From positions 27,501 to 91,500 of the forward strand of contig JAANDG010000036.1 of assembly GCA_036852015.1 (NCBI GenBank): a stretch of 64,000 nt of DNA, in the 5' to 3' direction. Position numbers and translations under genes: made by a program. This stretch comes from Pelodera strongyloides (taxonomy: Eukaryota; Nematoda; Chromadorea; Rhabditida; Rhabditidae). Positions 26,082 through 52,200 of the stretch are shown here, one piece after another; within the stretch, counting starts at the first letter, position 1; every line of letters begins with the position of its first letter. The notes beneath the pieces were generated by a model. The model made no database searches and was not told the DNA's origin. It was given only the letters and a program-made list of their open reading frames with translations.

Positions 26082-26172
26082 CGAATACCGTAGCCGCACC
26101 CTAGCGGACTTAGTATTTAAATTGCCGCCACTGTCGCTTAGCGCGCCTACAGTCAAGACGAAGAAGCGCAAG
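26082..26172 (+). CDS. unc-103: Pre-S1 cytoplasmic exon of an unc-103 isoform; 5' end uncertain
   Basis: The frame EYRSRTLADLVFKLPPLSLS, then APTVKTKKRK, leads to a strong donor AAG|GTGAGT in phase 0 and joins the exon at 26769 ([12 protein letters not shown]). Several AGs could open it. CCCCAG|CG at 26081 is preferred because GC content rises there, but it needs an incoming phase-2 exon, which was not found. There is no in-frame ATG nearby. The basic KTKKRK run just before the conserved pre-S1 segment fits a cytoplasmic linker. Confidence 0.55.
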
Positions 26173-26768
26173 GTGAGTGAAATTTTTTTCCGATACGGTA
26201 AGCGAATTTTAGTCCGCTTATAGCTTATTACTCGGCGAATTGTTTTCAAAATATAATACAACTTCTTACGAATATGCATTCGGCGACTTTTCCTGAAAGG
26301 AAATGTGGACATTTTTCAAACCACAAGTGAAGATATTATTGTCTCCTACAATAACTACGAAGTTCAATCATCCCTTTCGGGAGTTTTCCATTCTTCTTAG
26401 AACACAACGTATTTTTGTTGTAATACATTATTCATGCACACAATGTGTTATTAGCACAGCAGCAACGATTTATGTTTTGTTCTTTTTTTTTGTTTGACAT
26501 TTTGGTGGTAAATGGAAATATCAATGGAAATATATATAGTAAAGAATGACTATAACACCTGATTACTAATTAATAAGCTACTAAAATTAGAACGTCTTTT
26601 TGACGAAAATAGTGTCCATAAATATTGACTAATCTGCAAAGCTGTATAGTTAGTTATTCATAGTAACCCAAAGATGCCATAGTTACCGTAGCCCACTAAG
26701 AAGGTGTAGTTTATAGTTGCGCATTCTATTTTTACTTTATACTTTGTAGTTGATAGTTTGATTTTTAG

Positions 26769-40755
<13,987 letters not shown>

Positions 40756-40869
40756 TAGCACTGAGGCGTGACGCAACACGCCGCGCTCTCGGAATTTTCC
40801 GCGACGCAGCACGCGACGCCTCATTGGAAACGGGCATTTGAAGCAATTTCTATTCGACTTTTCCCAATG

Positions 40870-40875
40870 AATAAA
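40870..40875 (+). terminator. unc-103: Polyadenylation signal of unc-103
   Basis: AATAAA lies 115 bp after the stop codon and is followed by GT-rich sequence, as expected for a 3' end. No earlier copy was seen between the stop and this site. Confidence 0.75.
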
Positions 40876-42461
40876 ACCCAGTGCCAGTGTTCGAATACGG
40901 TGACCTTGTTTTATTCTTATATGTAACTCTTTCCGAACATATTCAATTTTCAATTAGCTTGTGATTATCATTTTTTCTGTTTGTTATTGCTCCCAGACCA
41001 GAAGTTTTTCATTGTCTCATCAGAACTATATTCATTTGTTATAAATTTTGCAAATTTATTTTATAGACATAAGTCACAATCCAGTCTATCTAGTCAGTGT
41101 TATCATGTGAAGATACACATTAATTAGAAAGGTATAAAGTTTAGCTACTATTTTAGCGATTTTATGTTCATTACGTTTTAAACAAATCATTATTGATCAT
41201 AATCAACGCTCATAATATGTCACCTTTCCGATCTCGTTTTCTCATTATTAGTTTTATTTATACTGTTAATTTGGTAAAAAGTTGTTTGCCGCAAAGTTTT
41301 ACCTTTTTAGTCCGTTTTTTTTTTTTTGTTTAGTTGGTCCATCTATTTATATAAGTAGAGAACTAGATTTATATATTTATATGGCTATGAATAGACAACC
41401 ATTACCTATGAGCCAAATTTGTCCGTCTCGAATTGTTAGATGTTTTTTTCTGTTAGAATTTTGTCCTTTCAAAATCACATCAATCTTTCGATATGCAATA
41501 CTTCATTTGAATTTCGCAGCTTTTTCCACGAAGAGACATCCCTTGGTTATGGCATGGTAATTTAGAGTGGTCGGTGTCTAGATTTATTATTTAAATTAAC
41601 TATATGAAGTAACGTGGCTAATTGAATATAACCCGTTTGTGCGCCAAGTCATCGCGGCGCAACCAAAAGGCAACGCACACGCGATGCGGTCGCCGAAACG
41701 CTTTTAGAATTCATACCGTAACCTAAAGGGCCAAATATATGTGGAATTAGTTGCTACCCTTTTGAAACTGACTCTTTTGCACATCACGAAATCTTTCCAG
41801 AATTTTATATACGTTTGTTAATTGCATAAGTTTTCTATTCTGATTACGGGTAACGAAACATACATTTTGTTTTCTTTTTTTGATAAATTAGATATTGTAA
41901 TAGTTTATGATAAAATATGTTTCCTTGGTTTGTTTTTATGAACGACAAGTAGCCCCGAACCGCAAGGCAAAACAAGAGAAAGAGTTATGTAACACACAAC
42001 AGAACTATGATTGAACGGAATTATGAACTGAACCGTTTATTATGAAGAGAAGTCTGATACTAAATATATCCGTATAACCACACAAACTGCATTGCAGGTT
42101 CAGAAAATAAATATTATTTTTCCGTTAACGAGGAAATAATTTGAAGCTAAAAATTGCTCCTAACCCGGTACGTCTGCGTAGACAAGAAAGAATTTCACAG
42201 AAAAAATAATCAGAAAAATATGTAAGTGGGATAAAATGTTTACATAATATCGTGTAACTTCAGTTTAATATTAAATTTAAAGCCTCATTGACAGACAATT
42301 CAAAGAGGACGAGGCAGAGGAATTGATACTGTTTTGCCATTTTTTCTCTTTTTGGGTGTTAGCAATGGAATTGCACAGTCATGATTACTTTATCAAACAC
42401 GTTGTATTTTCATATAAAAAATGGGGAAGCGTTTTTCTGATTCACGGCCTGAACCCTGAAC
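40876..42461. other. Intergenic region between convergent genes
   Basis: AT-rich sequence between the unc-103 polyadenylation signal and the stop of the membrane-protein gene. I see no further exon or repeat with clear ends. Confidence 0.6.
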
Positions 42462-42649
42462 TTAATCTACAACACGTCTATTATTTCTACCTTCAAGAAT
42501 ATAAGGGATGATTTGGAATGTTATTAAAATTACAAGCGGAACAATGATGAACACAAAAAGGAATGATATCCAGAAAATACGATGACGTGATTTTCCCAGG
42601 CCGGCTTTTGGGTCGATAAATTTCTTTGGTGAATTTGGTGGTGACCAGC
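42462..42649 (-). CDS. Exon 4 of the small membrane protein gene, with the membrane helix
   Basis: Entered at TCTTACAG in phase 1. It encodes SPPNSPKKFIDPKAGLGKSR, the transmembrane segment, and ends RNNRRVVD with TAA at 42462-42464. Positive residues flank the helix on the N-terminal side, which favours an inside N-terminus. Confidence 0.82.
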
Positions 42650-43625
42650 CTGTAAGAAAAAAAATGACGTATAGTATCATCAGGTATTATACTAATAATA
42701 ATGTCTTTTATCTTCTCCTGCGCGTAACTTCCCAACGTTCTGAGTCTAACGTACTGGGTTTTTACAATTACATTAAATTTGCATGTATGGTTTTAGTGAG
42801 GCGCTTGCCATGACCTTTCGCGTTACTTTTTTCATAGATACGGTATACGGAATTGCGATGTACGTGTAATACGGAATTACGATGCTCACCTGGTGATCGT
42901 TCGTAGATCGGTGGCGGACTAATCCTATGTCCGGAACCCGTCTTCGGATACGGATAATTGTATCGACCCAAGTTTGGATGACTGTAGAAATTGGACATGT
43001 CTGGATCGTGCAGGTTCGGATTCAGATTGGTACTGTAAGATTCTTTCAATGAACTTTTCCCTCATTTTTGTCCCTTCTCTCTCTCTCTCTCCCTCTCACA
43101 CACACACTCTCTCTCTCTGTGTCTGTCTGTCTCTCTATCTCTTTCTTTCTCTCTCTCTTTCTCCCTTCTCTCTCTTTCTCTCTCCTCCTCTCTCTGTCTC
43201 TCTCTCTCTCTATCTCTATCTCTCTTACCTGAAGATCTCCGGAAGGTCCGATTCTAAATCAATGGAAGTGTATCTCGGAATGCTCCTCCTAGCAGTCCCA
43301 GAAGTCGAGCCTGGTCCTGGGGTAGTTGGCGTCGGTGGTGGTTCAGAGGCCTGCCAATTTGTAAAGTAAGGGACATTCCAGGAAACGTAGCCGAACTAAT
43401 TGTAAGCATCTTTCCATGTATTTTTGCAAGTGCAGTGCAGGCGAGCTGTTTTGCACATGGTAGGCTGGTCCTTACTGTGAAAAGTGAAAAAATATAAGTA
43501 CAAATATAATTGAACAATTTCATTGTGGTGAATTGTCGTTAGTAAATTATCATACAACAGGAATGTTAACGAAAATTCAAGGAACTCACTTTTCTAGCCG
43601 GTGTGGACGGCCTTTGTGGTTCCAT
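42462..43625 (-). CDS. Unrecognised four-exon gene for a small single-pass membrane protein
   Basis: Four minus-strand exons (43590-43625, 43229-43350, 42890-43032, 42462-42649) join as 489 nt, giving 162 residues from MEPQRPSTPARK to RRVVD and a TAA. All junctions have GT-AG ends with matching phases (0, 2, 1). The head is rich in Pro, Ser and Tyr (SEPPPTPTTPGPGSTSGT, NLGRYNYPYPKTGSG). A hydrophobic helix around residues 127-150 (WISFLFVFIIVPLVILITFQ) is followed by a short polar end. There is no signal peptide, so a type II or tail-anchored layout is likely (inference). I do not recognise the family. The gene points towards unc-103, tail to tail. Its second intron is mostly CT microsatellite. 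Confidence 0.8.
42890..43032 (-). CDS. Exon 3 of the small membrane protein gene
   Basis: Entered at CTTACAG in phase 2 and left at CCAG|GTGAGC in phase 1. It encodes an Asn/Pro/Tyr-rich segment (NLHDPDMSNFYSHPNLGRYN) and SPPPIYERSP. Confidence 0.8.
43072..43226. repeat. (CT)n microsatellite filling an intron
   Basis: An impure CT tract occupies most of the 43033-43228 intron. On the sense (minus) strand of that gene it is GA-rich. Confidence 0.92.
43229..43350 (-). CDS. Exon 2 of the small membrane protein gene
   Basis: Entered at TTGGCAG in phase 0 and left at TTCAG|GTAAGA in phase 2. It encodes a Pro/Thr/Gly-rich stretch, then RRSIPRYTSIDLESDLPEIF. Confidence 0.8.
43590..43625 (-). CDS. 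Exon 1 of the small membrane protein gene
   Basis: ATG at 43625; twelve codons (MEPQRPSTPARK), then donor AAA|GTGAGT in phase 0. The short N-terminal peptide is proline-rich like the next exon, supporting the join. Confidence 0.75.
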
Positions 43626-43916
43626 TATATAGTCGTTCTTGAAATAATATTTATTAAAGCCGTATCACTGCCAGTTTTGAAACGTATGACAAACGCTGTG
43701 CTCCGATGTGATGTAGGCCAATTACGGCACGACTACTGTACGATTACTAGACTAATTTGCATACATCATATGGGAGTGTTGTACATAGTACATGCCCCAA
43801 TACGTTTCAAAATCTGGCCGTTAGTTCGCTTTTACTATATATATCAAGGAAAGTGCTGCTACGGTACACAATAAAGGTTGTGAAAAGCGGCAATATATTG
43901 AAGGTAACAGAACAAA

Positions 43917-43920
<4 letters not shown>

Positions 43921-43975
<55 letters not shown>

Positions 43976-43995
43976 ATATATATATATTATATATG
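43921..43995. repeat. (TA)n microsatellite
   Basis: Pure TA with one TC interruption near the end. Confidence 0.97.
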
Positions 43996-44220
43996 GTGTG
44001 ATTTATTTGAGAAGATTTAAACTACACGGAAAAAATAAGGTAAACATATTATTTAAAGAATAGCCACAAAGTACACTGATTGAAAATGACAGAGTAAGAA
44101 GTGCAAATTTCAGTCACAGACGAGCCAGACGATAAACACATACATATAGAACGGCAGAGATTAGATCAAGTGACCATTCGACAACAAATATTATTCAATA
44201 TAATTGTTTCGGACACGTTA

Positions 44221-44368
44221 AAGCGACATAACGGCATTCCAATATAGTTATGCCAAGTCACAAGTGAGCTCGAAATTAGCCGGCTATTCTAAACGTTCTC
44301 GTTTGCATACAATGCATGGGAAAGCACGTATCCAAAAAGTTTCACAACCCATCTGTTATACCGCTTTA
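44221..44368. mobile_element. Palindromic element of the GCGACATAAC subtype
   Basis: It runs from TAAAGCGACATAACGGCATT to CTGTTATACCGCTTTAAA; related to the 29.5 kb copy. Confidence 0.65.
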
Positions 44369-44699
44369 AAGGTATAAAATAAAACGTGGTTAATATTATA
44401 TAATTTCGTTGGTCAGAAAGTTGCAAAGAAAGTTGCAGGGCGTGTATGTACGAATATATGATTAACTTCTGTCGAAAATTACAAAATATAGTATGTTTAC
44501 CGATAAAATTAATATTGCAGGTCAAAACTCGCTCATTGCGTAGTAAGTAAATAAATATTGCAAGTAAAACCATAACCACCTCCGCATTATTCTGGTTTCA
44601 TACACATAATGTTTGCTTTTGAAAACGGAAAAAATGAGGGGCGTTTTGTGTTTTCACAAATGTTATTGGAACGATCGAACATGTTTTTGCGAAACAAAA

Positions 44700-44886
44700 T
44701 TAAAGCGAAATACCGGCCGGTTTTTGAAACTTATCGTGGACAACTGCATTCTTATGCAATTATGCTAAACGGGGTCAGGTTGAAGTCGATTTCTCATTCT
44801 AAATATAAATTATGCTCATTTGCATATGATGCATAAAAATGAGCGGTTCACGATGCGTTTCAAAAAACCGGCCGGTACTTCGCTGA
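44700..44886. mobile_element. B-family palindromic element
   Basis: It runs from TTAAAGCGAAATACCGGCCG to CCGGCCGGTACTTCGCTGAA. Confidence 0.78.
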
Positions 44887-46899
44887 ATATGGACTGCGAA
44901 AGAAAGCGGTGGTCTTGTTTTTTCTAGGTTCTAGGTTTACGTATAACACGCTCTTCGAATTTGAGCACTTAAATGTAAGTATATGTATATATTCGTATGG
45001 TGCGTGACAGTGAAATATAATTCAGCGTGCTCCTTATTTTATCAACTTTTACCAAAGATTATCAAAAACTGTCAAAGATTTTGTCAAATACAAGCGCAAA
45101 TGTGTACGTTATACGGTTATACTATACATTATTTATATGTTTTCATAACTCATTTTATAATATTATTGTTTAAAATAATAAGAAAAAGGAACACATGCCA
45201 ATATGTGGACTTACGTTTGATTTTGATATATAATATTTGTTTTCCGTTTTTTTTTTTTATATTTCAGTTATCATTCAATGACTACTTCCACCACCAGCTT
45301 TTGTTATGGCGGGGGCAACAAACACAAAAAAAACGAACAAAACTTTCCCTATTGAAAAATTTATTGGAAATTGGTGAATGGAAGCTTAGTTATTAAAACT
45401 CACATCTAATAAAACAAGTATCGATTGAATTCTAAATAGTTTTTAAAACACGATGTGAGAATGAAAATAATTTCGATCACAAAGCGGTATGGTACATGGT
45501 TTCCAAAAGAAAGCGTATACTGCGAAGAACCCAAGACAAGTTGCAGCTAACCAGTTCAAATAAAAAATGCATAATCAGCATTCATTCATTTTTCTGTTTC
45601 CATATAAAAAATGAAATGTAAAACTATTTAGCGAGATTTGAGTTTATGTGCGAACACGAGTTTTTTAATTGCTTTCGAAAAGTTCCAAATTCTCTATATA
45701 GCAAAGTCCAATAAAAAGTTTGTAAAAATGAGCATATTCGTAGCGTCAAATACAATAAAGAGGTTTTAAACAAAATGGTCTATTGATAATCTTCAAACAA
45801 ACAAATTAACAAATCGCAAAGGGCACCCCCTAGTCCTACTATGTATGTTCGCGCACCCCTTATCAGCGCCCCTTCTGTGTGGTTGGCGTATATGGAATAC
45901 TTTTCACAGACTGTTACAACAGATCGAATAATATCAAAACTAGTATGGGCTTTGAAATGAATGCAGAACTCGGCATTATGTGAAAATGTTCTTGCTCTTT
46001 TCGGATGAATTAATCATAACCCGCGTAGTGCACCACCATCCATCCGCGCATGCACCAAAAAGAGGGGGCGAACGTGGCTGGCTAGGGGTGCGCTGCGCGG
46101 TTGAGCACCACAGTAATATACCGCGCTTCACAACGCACCAGAGAAACGTAGAAAAAGCGAAGCGTTGAAAGAAATGTCTTATAAGTTACTAATATGCTGG
46201 AAAAATGCTGTGAATTTAGTCATGTTAGAAATAAATATAATTTATTGGAAACTATAGGATAGGTAGGGTATTTAGAGAGTGAAACATCGGCAAGGAACTT
46301 ACATTTAGAACCAACCCGATAATTTCCGCGCAAGCTTATATTTAGACAACTTATTTGTTCCCGGAACGCTTTTATTCTTGCTTTTTTTTGTGAACAAACA
46401 TTAGAACAAGTCTACTGTACTACCGGTTTGAATACATATTTGTGCTATGCACGAATGGCATTTTATTTACCTAACGTAATAAGTCAACCTGTAAACCTGA
46501 GTAGGCGACGGTTCATATGTATCTGCGAGTTTGTTAGTGGAAAAGACACCATTATAACAAAGAGCTCAGTGAGCTCAGTTGGTTAGGTTTTCAGGTAGTA
46601 AATGACCACTTGAAAATGGCTATTTAACAAAGGTGTACGAAACTAAATTTTGTAAAGTGAAGGTCAAGTTGTTTTGAAAGCGAAGCACGTTATTTCCGTC
46701 CAGGTCACGAACGAACGCCGACGCTCCTTTAGTCATTGTTGTGTCAGATAAGAAATTTTGAGCGACACCATATCTTTGTACTCAACGCACAGAAACAACT
46801 GTGCTCGTTTAAAAAACGTAAGCCATAACAATAAGAACAACTATACCAAATCGAGAGCGATGAAATAAGACTTATTAGATTACAGCCTATTCAGAAAAG

Positions 46900-46958
<59 letters not shown>

Positions 46959-47450
46959 CCTAGACTATGAATGTTAATAAAATACTAATGTATTACGAAA
47001 GGCTTATATAAAGCATTCACGCGCTCTATTAGAAAGAAATCTTCCTAAATTGGTGATTTACCAAACGTGAATTGATCGCAAAATAGCAAAATAGTGATGT
47101 GCTCGACGTGCGCAGTAATCGTTTACGGCGAATCGAATTTAGTTCAAAAACAAACAAAATTCAAACGTTTTTCCTTTTTTTGTGCGCTCCACGGCGTGAG
47201 TTTGTCCACCTGTCACACGCAAATAAATATGGCGGAAAGCCGCCTGGGCATAAGTAAATCAACGCCGGAAAGCAGAGTTGCCTAAATAATATATAAATTT
47301 ACTTTAAAATATTTAACTTTAAAATGATATTTAAGGTGAAATAAATAGTAAGATGTTCATTTTATAGTTAACCCGGATGCATCGCGTCCGCCGTACGGAG
47401 GGGAATGAAATAAACGAAATTGTTTGACGAAGATTTATCAGAACCATAAT
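44887..47450. other. Repeat-poor intergenic stretch
   Basis: AT-rich sequence with a 56-nt poly(A) run and a small GC-rich patch near 46040-46120. No convincing gene was seen; the longest open frames (44983-45396, 45980-46168) lack coding character. Confidence 0.5.
46902..46957 (+). repeat. 56-nt poly(A) tract
   Basis: Uninterrupted A run. It could be a retroposed tail or simple slippage; no retrocopy was recognised upstream. Confidence 0.95.
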
Positions 47451-47637
47451 AATTTTGGCCCAAGGACGCGCTTCTTTAGCAATCGTGCTCATTGTCGGTA
47501 TCATAAACAAACGGGGAAACCGGTAATATAGCCTCGCCCAAAGGCAATTTCTGACTTGAAGAACTATTATGCGACGAAGATTTAAACAGACCATTTGCCT
47601 ACTGGAACTCGTCGCCCACTGCTCAGGACCTCTTCGA
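47451..47637. repeat. Segmental-duplication block, upstream of lectin-like copy 1
   Basis: It starts TTTTGGCCCAAGGACGCG and is similar to 58145-58340 (shared TCTGACTTGAAGAAC and GAACTCGTCGCCCA). It marks the 5' side of the tandem duplication. Confidence 0.75.
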
Positions 47638-47949
47638 CACAAGAAAAAGAAAAAGCTTCTCCCAATTTTTTTTGATAAATCTCCTTACCACCAAACGTGG
47701 CTGTGGTGAAAACTGTTTTTCTTAGTATGTAAAATTGGGGAAGATATTCGCGAAAGAAGGTTCTTAGTGTGCTGACTCGCACTTGTATAGTACATTTCCC
47801 AGTAATATTTATCCATATTACTTTATTATATCCTTCGTATATTCATCAAGATCAATATCCTTGTTGAGTTCTTGTTAGTTTCAAATCGTTCAGTTTCCCA
47901 TTAGTGTAACATCAACAAAGAATTACTTTACTCCCGTTTAGCTATACCG

Positions 47950-48473
47950 TGTTTAGAGAGTGTGCATTATGAAGAGGTCTAGCCTCGCCCCCGAGGAACC
48001 CACAAAGGGGATCCGTCTGACTCATGAACTCGTTAGTTGGTATGCAAATGAGGAGGTTAGAAAAGATGCATACAATTGTTAGGTAACATGTGAATCCTAT
48101 ATACGTAGCTTGTAAAAGATAGGTTTCAGCCTACTCCGCCCATAAATGCCCGGTACTTAAGCCCATGATTCCCCCTTATCGGGGCCGCTCGGATATGGAC
48201 CGAGCGAGCCAGGCACTATCAGCCCCACTCGAGCAGCGTGATTGATCTCTCTGGGATCTCGCGGTGCTGCTCGAGTCTTCACTTCTACCTTCATCACAGT
48301 GTGGTCGATCCCTCAGGGACCCCGCGGTACTGTGCGTCTTCACTTGTTGTTGTAATTGATTGGTTGAATAAATACTGTTGGTAATACGGTGTTTTATTGA
48401 CGCAAGAGATACACACAGACAAGGCCCAAGTACTGACTAACGGTGTAGTCAGTACACTTAGTTCTCAGAAATG
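47950..48473 (+). mobile_element. Solo-LTR candidate
   Basis: About 524 bp begin with TG and are flanked by TACCG at 47945-47949 and 48474-48478, a possible 5-bp target duplication. They contain an AATAAA at 48367-48372 and three strong hairpins. The right end is not the usual CA, so the exact boundary is uncertain. No internal retrovirus-like genes are present. Confidence 0.5.
48186..48334 (+). repeat. Three consecutive hairpins inside the LTR candidate
   Basis: Stems are CGCTCGG/CCGAGCG (48186-48206), CTCGAGCAGC/GCTGCTCGAG (48228-48275) and CACAGT/ACTGTG (48295-48334). The second and third loops share a GATCYCTCWGGGAYCYCGCGGT core, and both hairpins are followed by GTCTTCACTT. Confidence 0.8.
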
Positions 48474-48794
48474 TACCGCAGATTGAGCTGGAAAATGCGT
48501 CGAGCCTAAAATACGATATGTTGCATAGTAAAATGCTTCTTGATATTGATCAATCAATGTTATCAGTCGTTTTGATTTCCATCGTTTCTGTTTTGGTTTT
48601 CATCGTTTCAAAACGGTGCACGTCCAAAACACGTTTTTGGCTATTTTGGGGACTGAGTATGGTAACTAGCTGTGGAACTTCTGTCGCGAATATGTTCTCT
48701 AATTATGCAAATTTTTGCTGACGCGTTTGTGGACTCTGGGAGATTTGCCTCAGAAAAATTAGGGAAAACTTTTTGTACGTGGGCATGAGAATGT

Positions 48795-49204
48795 AAGCTC
48801 TGAAACCATTTATTGAGCCACTGGTTTATAAAGGAGCACACTATTGTATCGTAAAATATTTTATTTATTTATTTATGTGGGACTGCCAATATTGCCGTGA
48901 AAGGCACGGGAAAGGATTCCGAGCACACAACTTCAAATAAAGGACTTTTTGTATCTTCTTTTTCGAAGAGCAACTACGTTTGCGACTGAAGTCTACAAGT
49001 TGTACCGCGAATTTTACGTCTCCGTCTCGAGAACTCATAACTTATGGTGCTCAGTAAGTAAAGTGCGAAGTTTCCCGCAACATAAATTTTGTTTCCTGGT
49101 TACACAAACACGGCGACGAAGTAACGATATGTGTTGCACGGCAATATGTAACTGCGAGCGGCATTCACTGTACATTCCAACCGGCGTACGGACACAACAC
49201 CAGC
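48795..49204 (+). promoter_or_regulatory. Upstream region shared by both lectin-like copies
   Basis: From TAAGCTCTGAAACCATTTAT through TTTATAAAGGA to the start codon this matches 59850-60349. A TATA-like TTTATAAA is kept in both. Promoter activity is inferred from position and conservation. Confidence 0.5.
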
Positions 49205-49261
49205 ATGCGAACTACTGTGTGGCTACACAATTCAATAATCGCGGCTTGTCTTGCGCTTTTG
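49205..49261 (+). CDS. Copy 1 exon 1: signal peptide
   Basis: Nineteen codons from ATG to TTG|GTTAGT in phase 0. The product is a hydrophobic leader. It aligns with the 60350 exon of copy 2, including the splice site, and both are preceded by a shared upstream region containing TTTATAAAGGA. Confidence 0.75.
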
Positions 49262-52200
49262 GTTAGTTTTTCTTGTTTCGTTTTGATCAGCATTTTTATA
49301 TTTTAAGTGAAAACGTGCCATAGAAACTGATTTCGCTAAGCGGCAATGTCCTGAAGCTCAACCGGCAGTATGTAATGTACTCATGTACTGTATGTACATG
49401 TACTGCATCATTATATTATGTTCCCTTTACCGCCTAAAGTTAAAGTATGATATGATTTAGATATAAAATGAGTCTCAAAGAACCACAGTTTCTTCCTTTT
49501 TTAAGTTAATTTGAAAACTGTTATAACAGCAAATCAGAATAAAAAGAGCAGTTCTAGTTCTCTCATCAAGTGTTCATATGCAACCATACAATAAAAACTA
49601 TAATGACAAGAAAGAACAACAAAGAAATATGATAGACTCATTTAAAAGGCCCAGCTACCAACGCGATAACCAGGAAGGAACTCTTATCATATCCAGGAAA
49701 AGAGTTTTTGACGGACTCCATAAATAAAGTTGTCAATAATTTTTAACAATTATTTCAGGAATTTGGTATAGTATGTAGTCTAACTGTTGGCGACTACACA
49801 TTTAGTGAAGTGAGTCTTATTACATTAACCATAGACTATGGGCTATACTTTTCAGAAGTTGCATATAAGTATGCACATTTTTGTAGGCTTCATAGGTAGC
49901 CTGCGTAGTATTGAACCACTGCGTCGGGCGACGATAGCCGTCTGACTATGAGAAGTAGAAGAGAAAGTAGGACGACTTAAAAATATTAAAAACTTCGACT
50001 GGCTATCTATTTAAATGAGAGTTAAATTTTCCTCAAACAACTTTGAACCAGGTTAAAAACTTCGACGGGCAATCTATTTAAATGAGAGTTAAATTTTCCT
50101 CAAACAACCTTGAACCAGCCTCTTTTTTTCGCGAGAATAATTTGAACATATTTAGGGATGTAATAAGACATCAACTGGCATTACTACTTTCAAATGGACT
50201 CCAATACCGGGAGCCGTTAGCTTTCACCAGGAACAGGAACGTCCAACTGCTGAACAAAGCAACTCTTGTGCTCAAGAATGCTTGAAAATAAAGGCTAACG
50301 CAGCAAAAAAATGTGATGCGTTTGGTTACGGTACGCATCGCGTAGAGCTGAGGGTTACTCGTACCATAAGTTAGCGTAGCTCAACAGGTAAAGCGTTGGA
50401 CGGTTGGACTATGAATCGAGATATTCTGTGCCCCTGTGGGTTCGAATCCCGTCAGCGGCAAAGATTGTGCATGTTCTCTTCGATGTGAATAGAAAATTTT
50501 GTTTGTGAAATGATTTCGTTGCGGATTCGGTGACAAACATCTAAACTTTTCTCCTTTATATAATAAGATACAACGTGCAAAGCCGGGTAAATTGGATTGT
50601 TTTTAAAGGGATAGGTTCACCTCGAATTGCACCTTTTTTATAATTTATATTGATAGTATGACCTATGACGGTCAAAATGCCAAAATTGTAGTAAACTCCC
50701 TTTGCTCCCCGTAGGAGGAGAGCTTGCTCAAAAAGCTAAACTACCTCGAATTTATAAAACAATTGGAGTATCGCAGCAGTGGTAAGTGGGAAATATCATA
50801 GCAGGGCTGGAGGCGCTAGAAGATACAGGGTCCTTTTATCATCCTCTGTCTATCACAACAACTATGCACGTCCAACCCAGTCACGCTATTTCCCATTTAG
50901 CTAGGCTGCCGTACTCCAATTGTTTTATAAATTCGAGGTAGTTTAGCTTTTTGAGCAATCTCTCCTACCTCGAGGAGAAAAGATAATTTTATGTAATTTT
51001 CGTATTATAAAGGTTTTCGGCCATACTATCAATAGAAATTATTCAAAAAGGTGCACATCCTAGTGAACCTAGCCCTTTAATACCTTAGTTTAGCGCCCTC
51101 AACTGATTCTTGCATCTATTTCAACACGTCACGGGAAGCAAACAATAGCTACGCAGAATACGGAATCGACTCATACTTCTTGGTTTGTTTGTTTTTTTAT
51201 CGCATGCCCCAAGCATTTAGTTTTGGCCCAAAAATGCCACAAACTAAATTCTTTTCTAAGTAACTCGGTTTGGGCTTTTTGGGCCCCGAGTGATGATAGT
51301 AAACAAAGACCTGAAATAACATTAGTACGCTACCTGATTGCTAGGCGGGTATCCTTTAATCAGAGTACAAGAGATCCAAGTTCGGAATCCTCCTCGTATG
51401 GCCAAGACTTGAGATAACTGAATCAACGAGATTATACATAAAAACGCGACGCGGTACATAAACAATCATTAATAAGGCTAGCTAGCATAGCACAGGAAAG
51501 TAAGTAAGACAAATGCATTCATAAAGTAAAACATCGACATAAGAATTGATTTCAATATTTGCGAGGGAAAATCCACAAGCATAAAACAATCGAGTACAGT
51601 TTATGAATAAATGTTAAAAGTTTATTATTGAAAGACATGCGGAAACTTTAAACATAAATATTATGGTAATGAGCAAGGTAAAACATGGCGAGATCTCAAG
51701 TTGAGCGTAAGTCAGTAACAAAAGAATAAGTGGAACGATGGAAGCAACCAAAAGGGCTACATCATAAACTAACAACAGAAAATATAAAAAGCTCCGAGAG
51801 ACCAACTTTAGAACAACCTAAACCTATTTATATACTAGCGAAAAGTGCGGGGATCAATAACCAATCAGCAATTTAACCGATGATCATTAAAACAATTGTC
51901 AAATAGCCAAAGGGCAAAAGTCAATTGTACTACACACAAAAAATATTAAATCCTAATCAAACTATAAACTATATCAAGATTCGAAATTAGAACTTTCGGA
52001 CTACAAAATACAAAAGTACGGTAACGGAGTTGTGATATAAAGGGGCACAATATTCCACCCTTTACTTCTAAACGTCGGCGGATTAAAGGGTTTTGAAGCT
52101 AAGTTGTATTAATAGAATGCGTGTTCGACATTAAAAGTTAATGTCAAGCCTGTTTTGCATGTTGGGCCAAAAAAAGCTTGCGTTTTGAAGGTAAGGAAAG

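Noticed and set aside
44983..45396. 137-residue open frame
   Set aside because: AT-rich, hydrophobic by composition, no intron or domain evidence.
47331..47642. 103-residue minus-strand open frame
   Set aside because: It overlaps the segmental-duplication block and the frame is not kept in the 58.1 kb copy.
50371..50460. Functional tRNA gene
   Set aside because: The T arm is good but acceptor strands do not pair and the anticodon arm has a wrong-sized loop.
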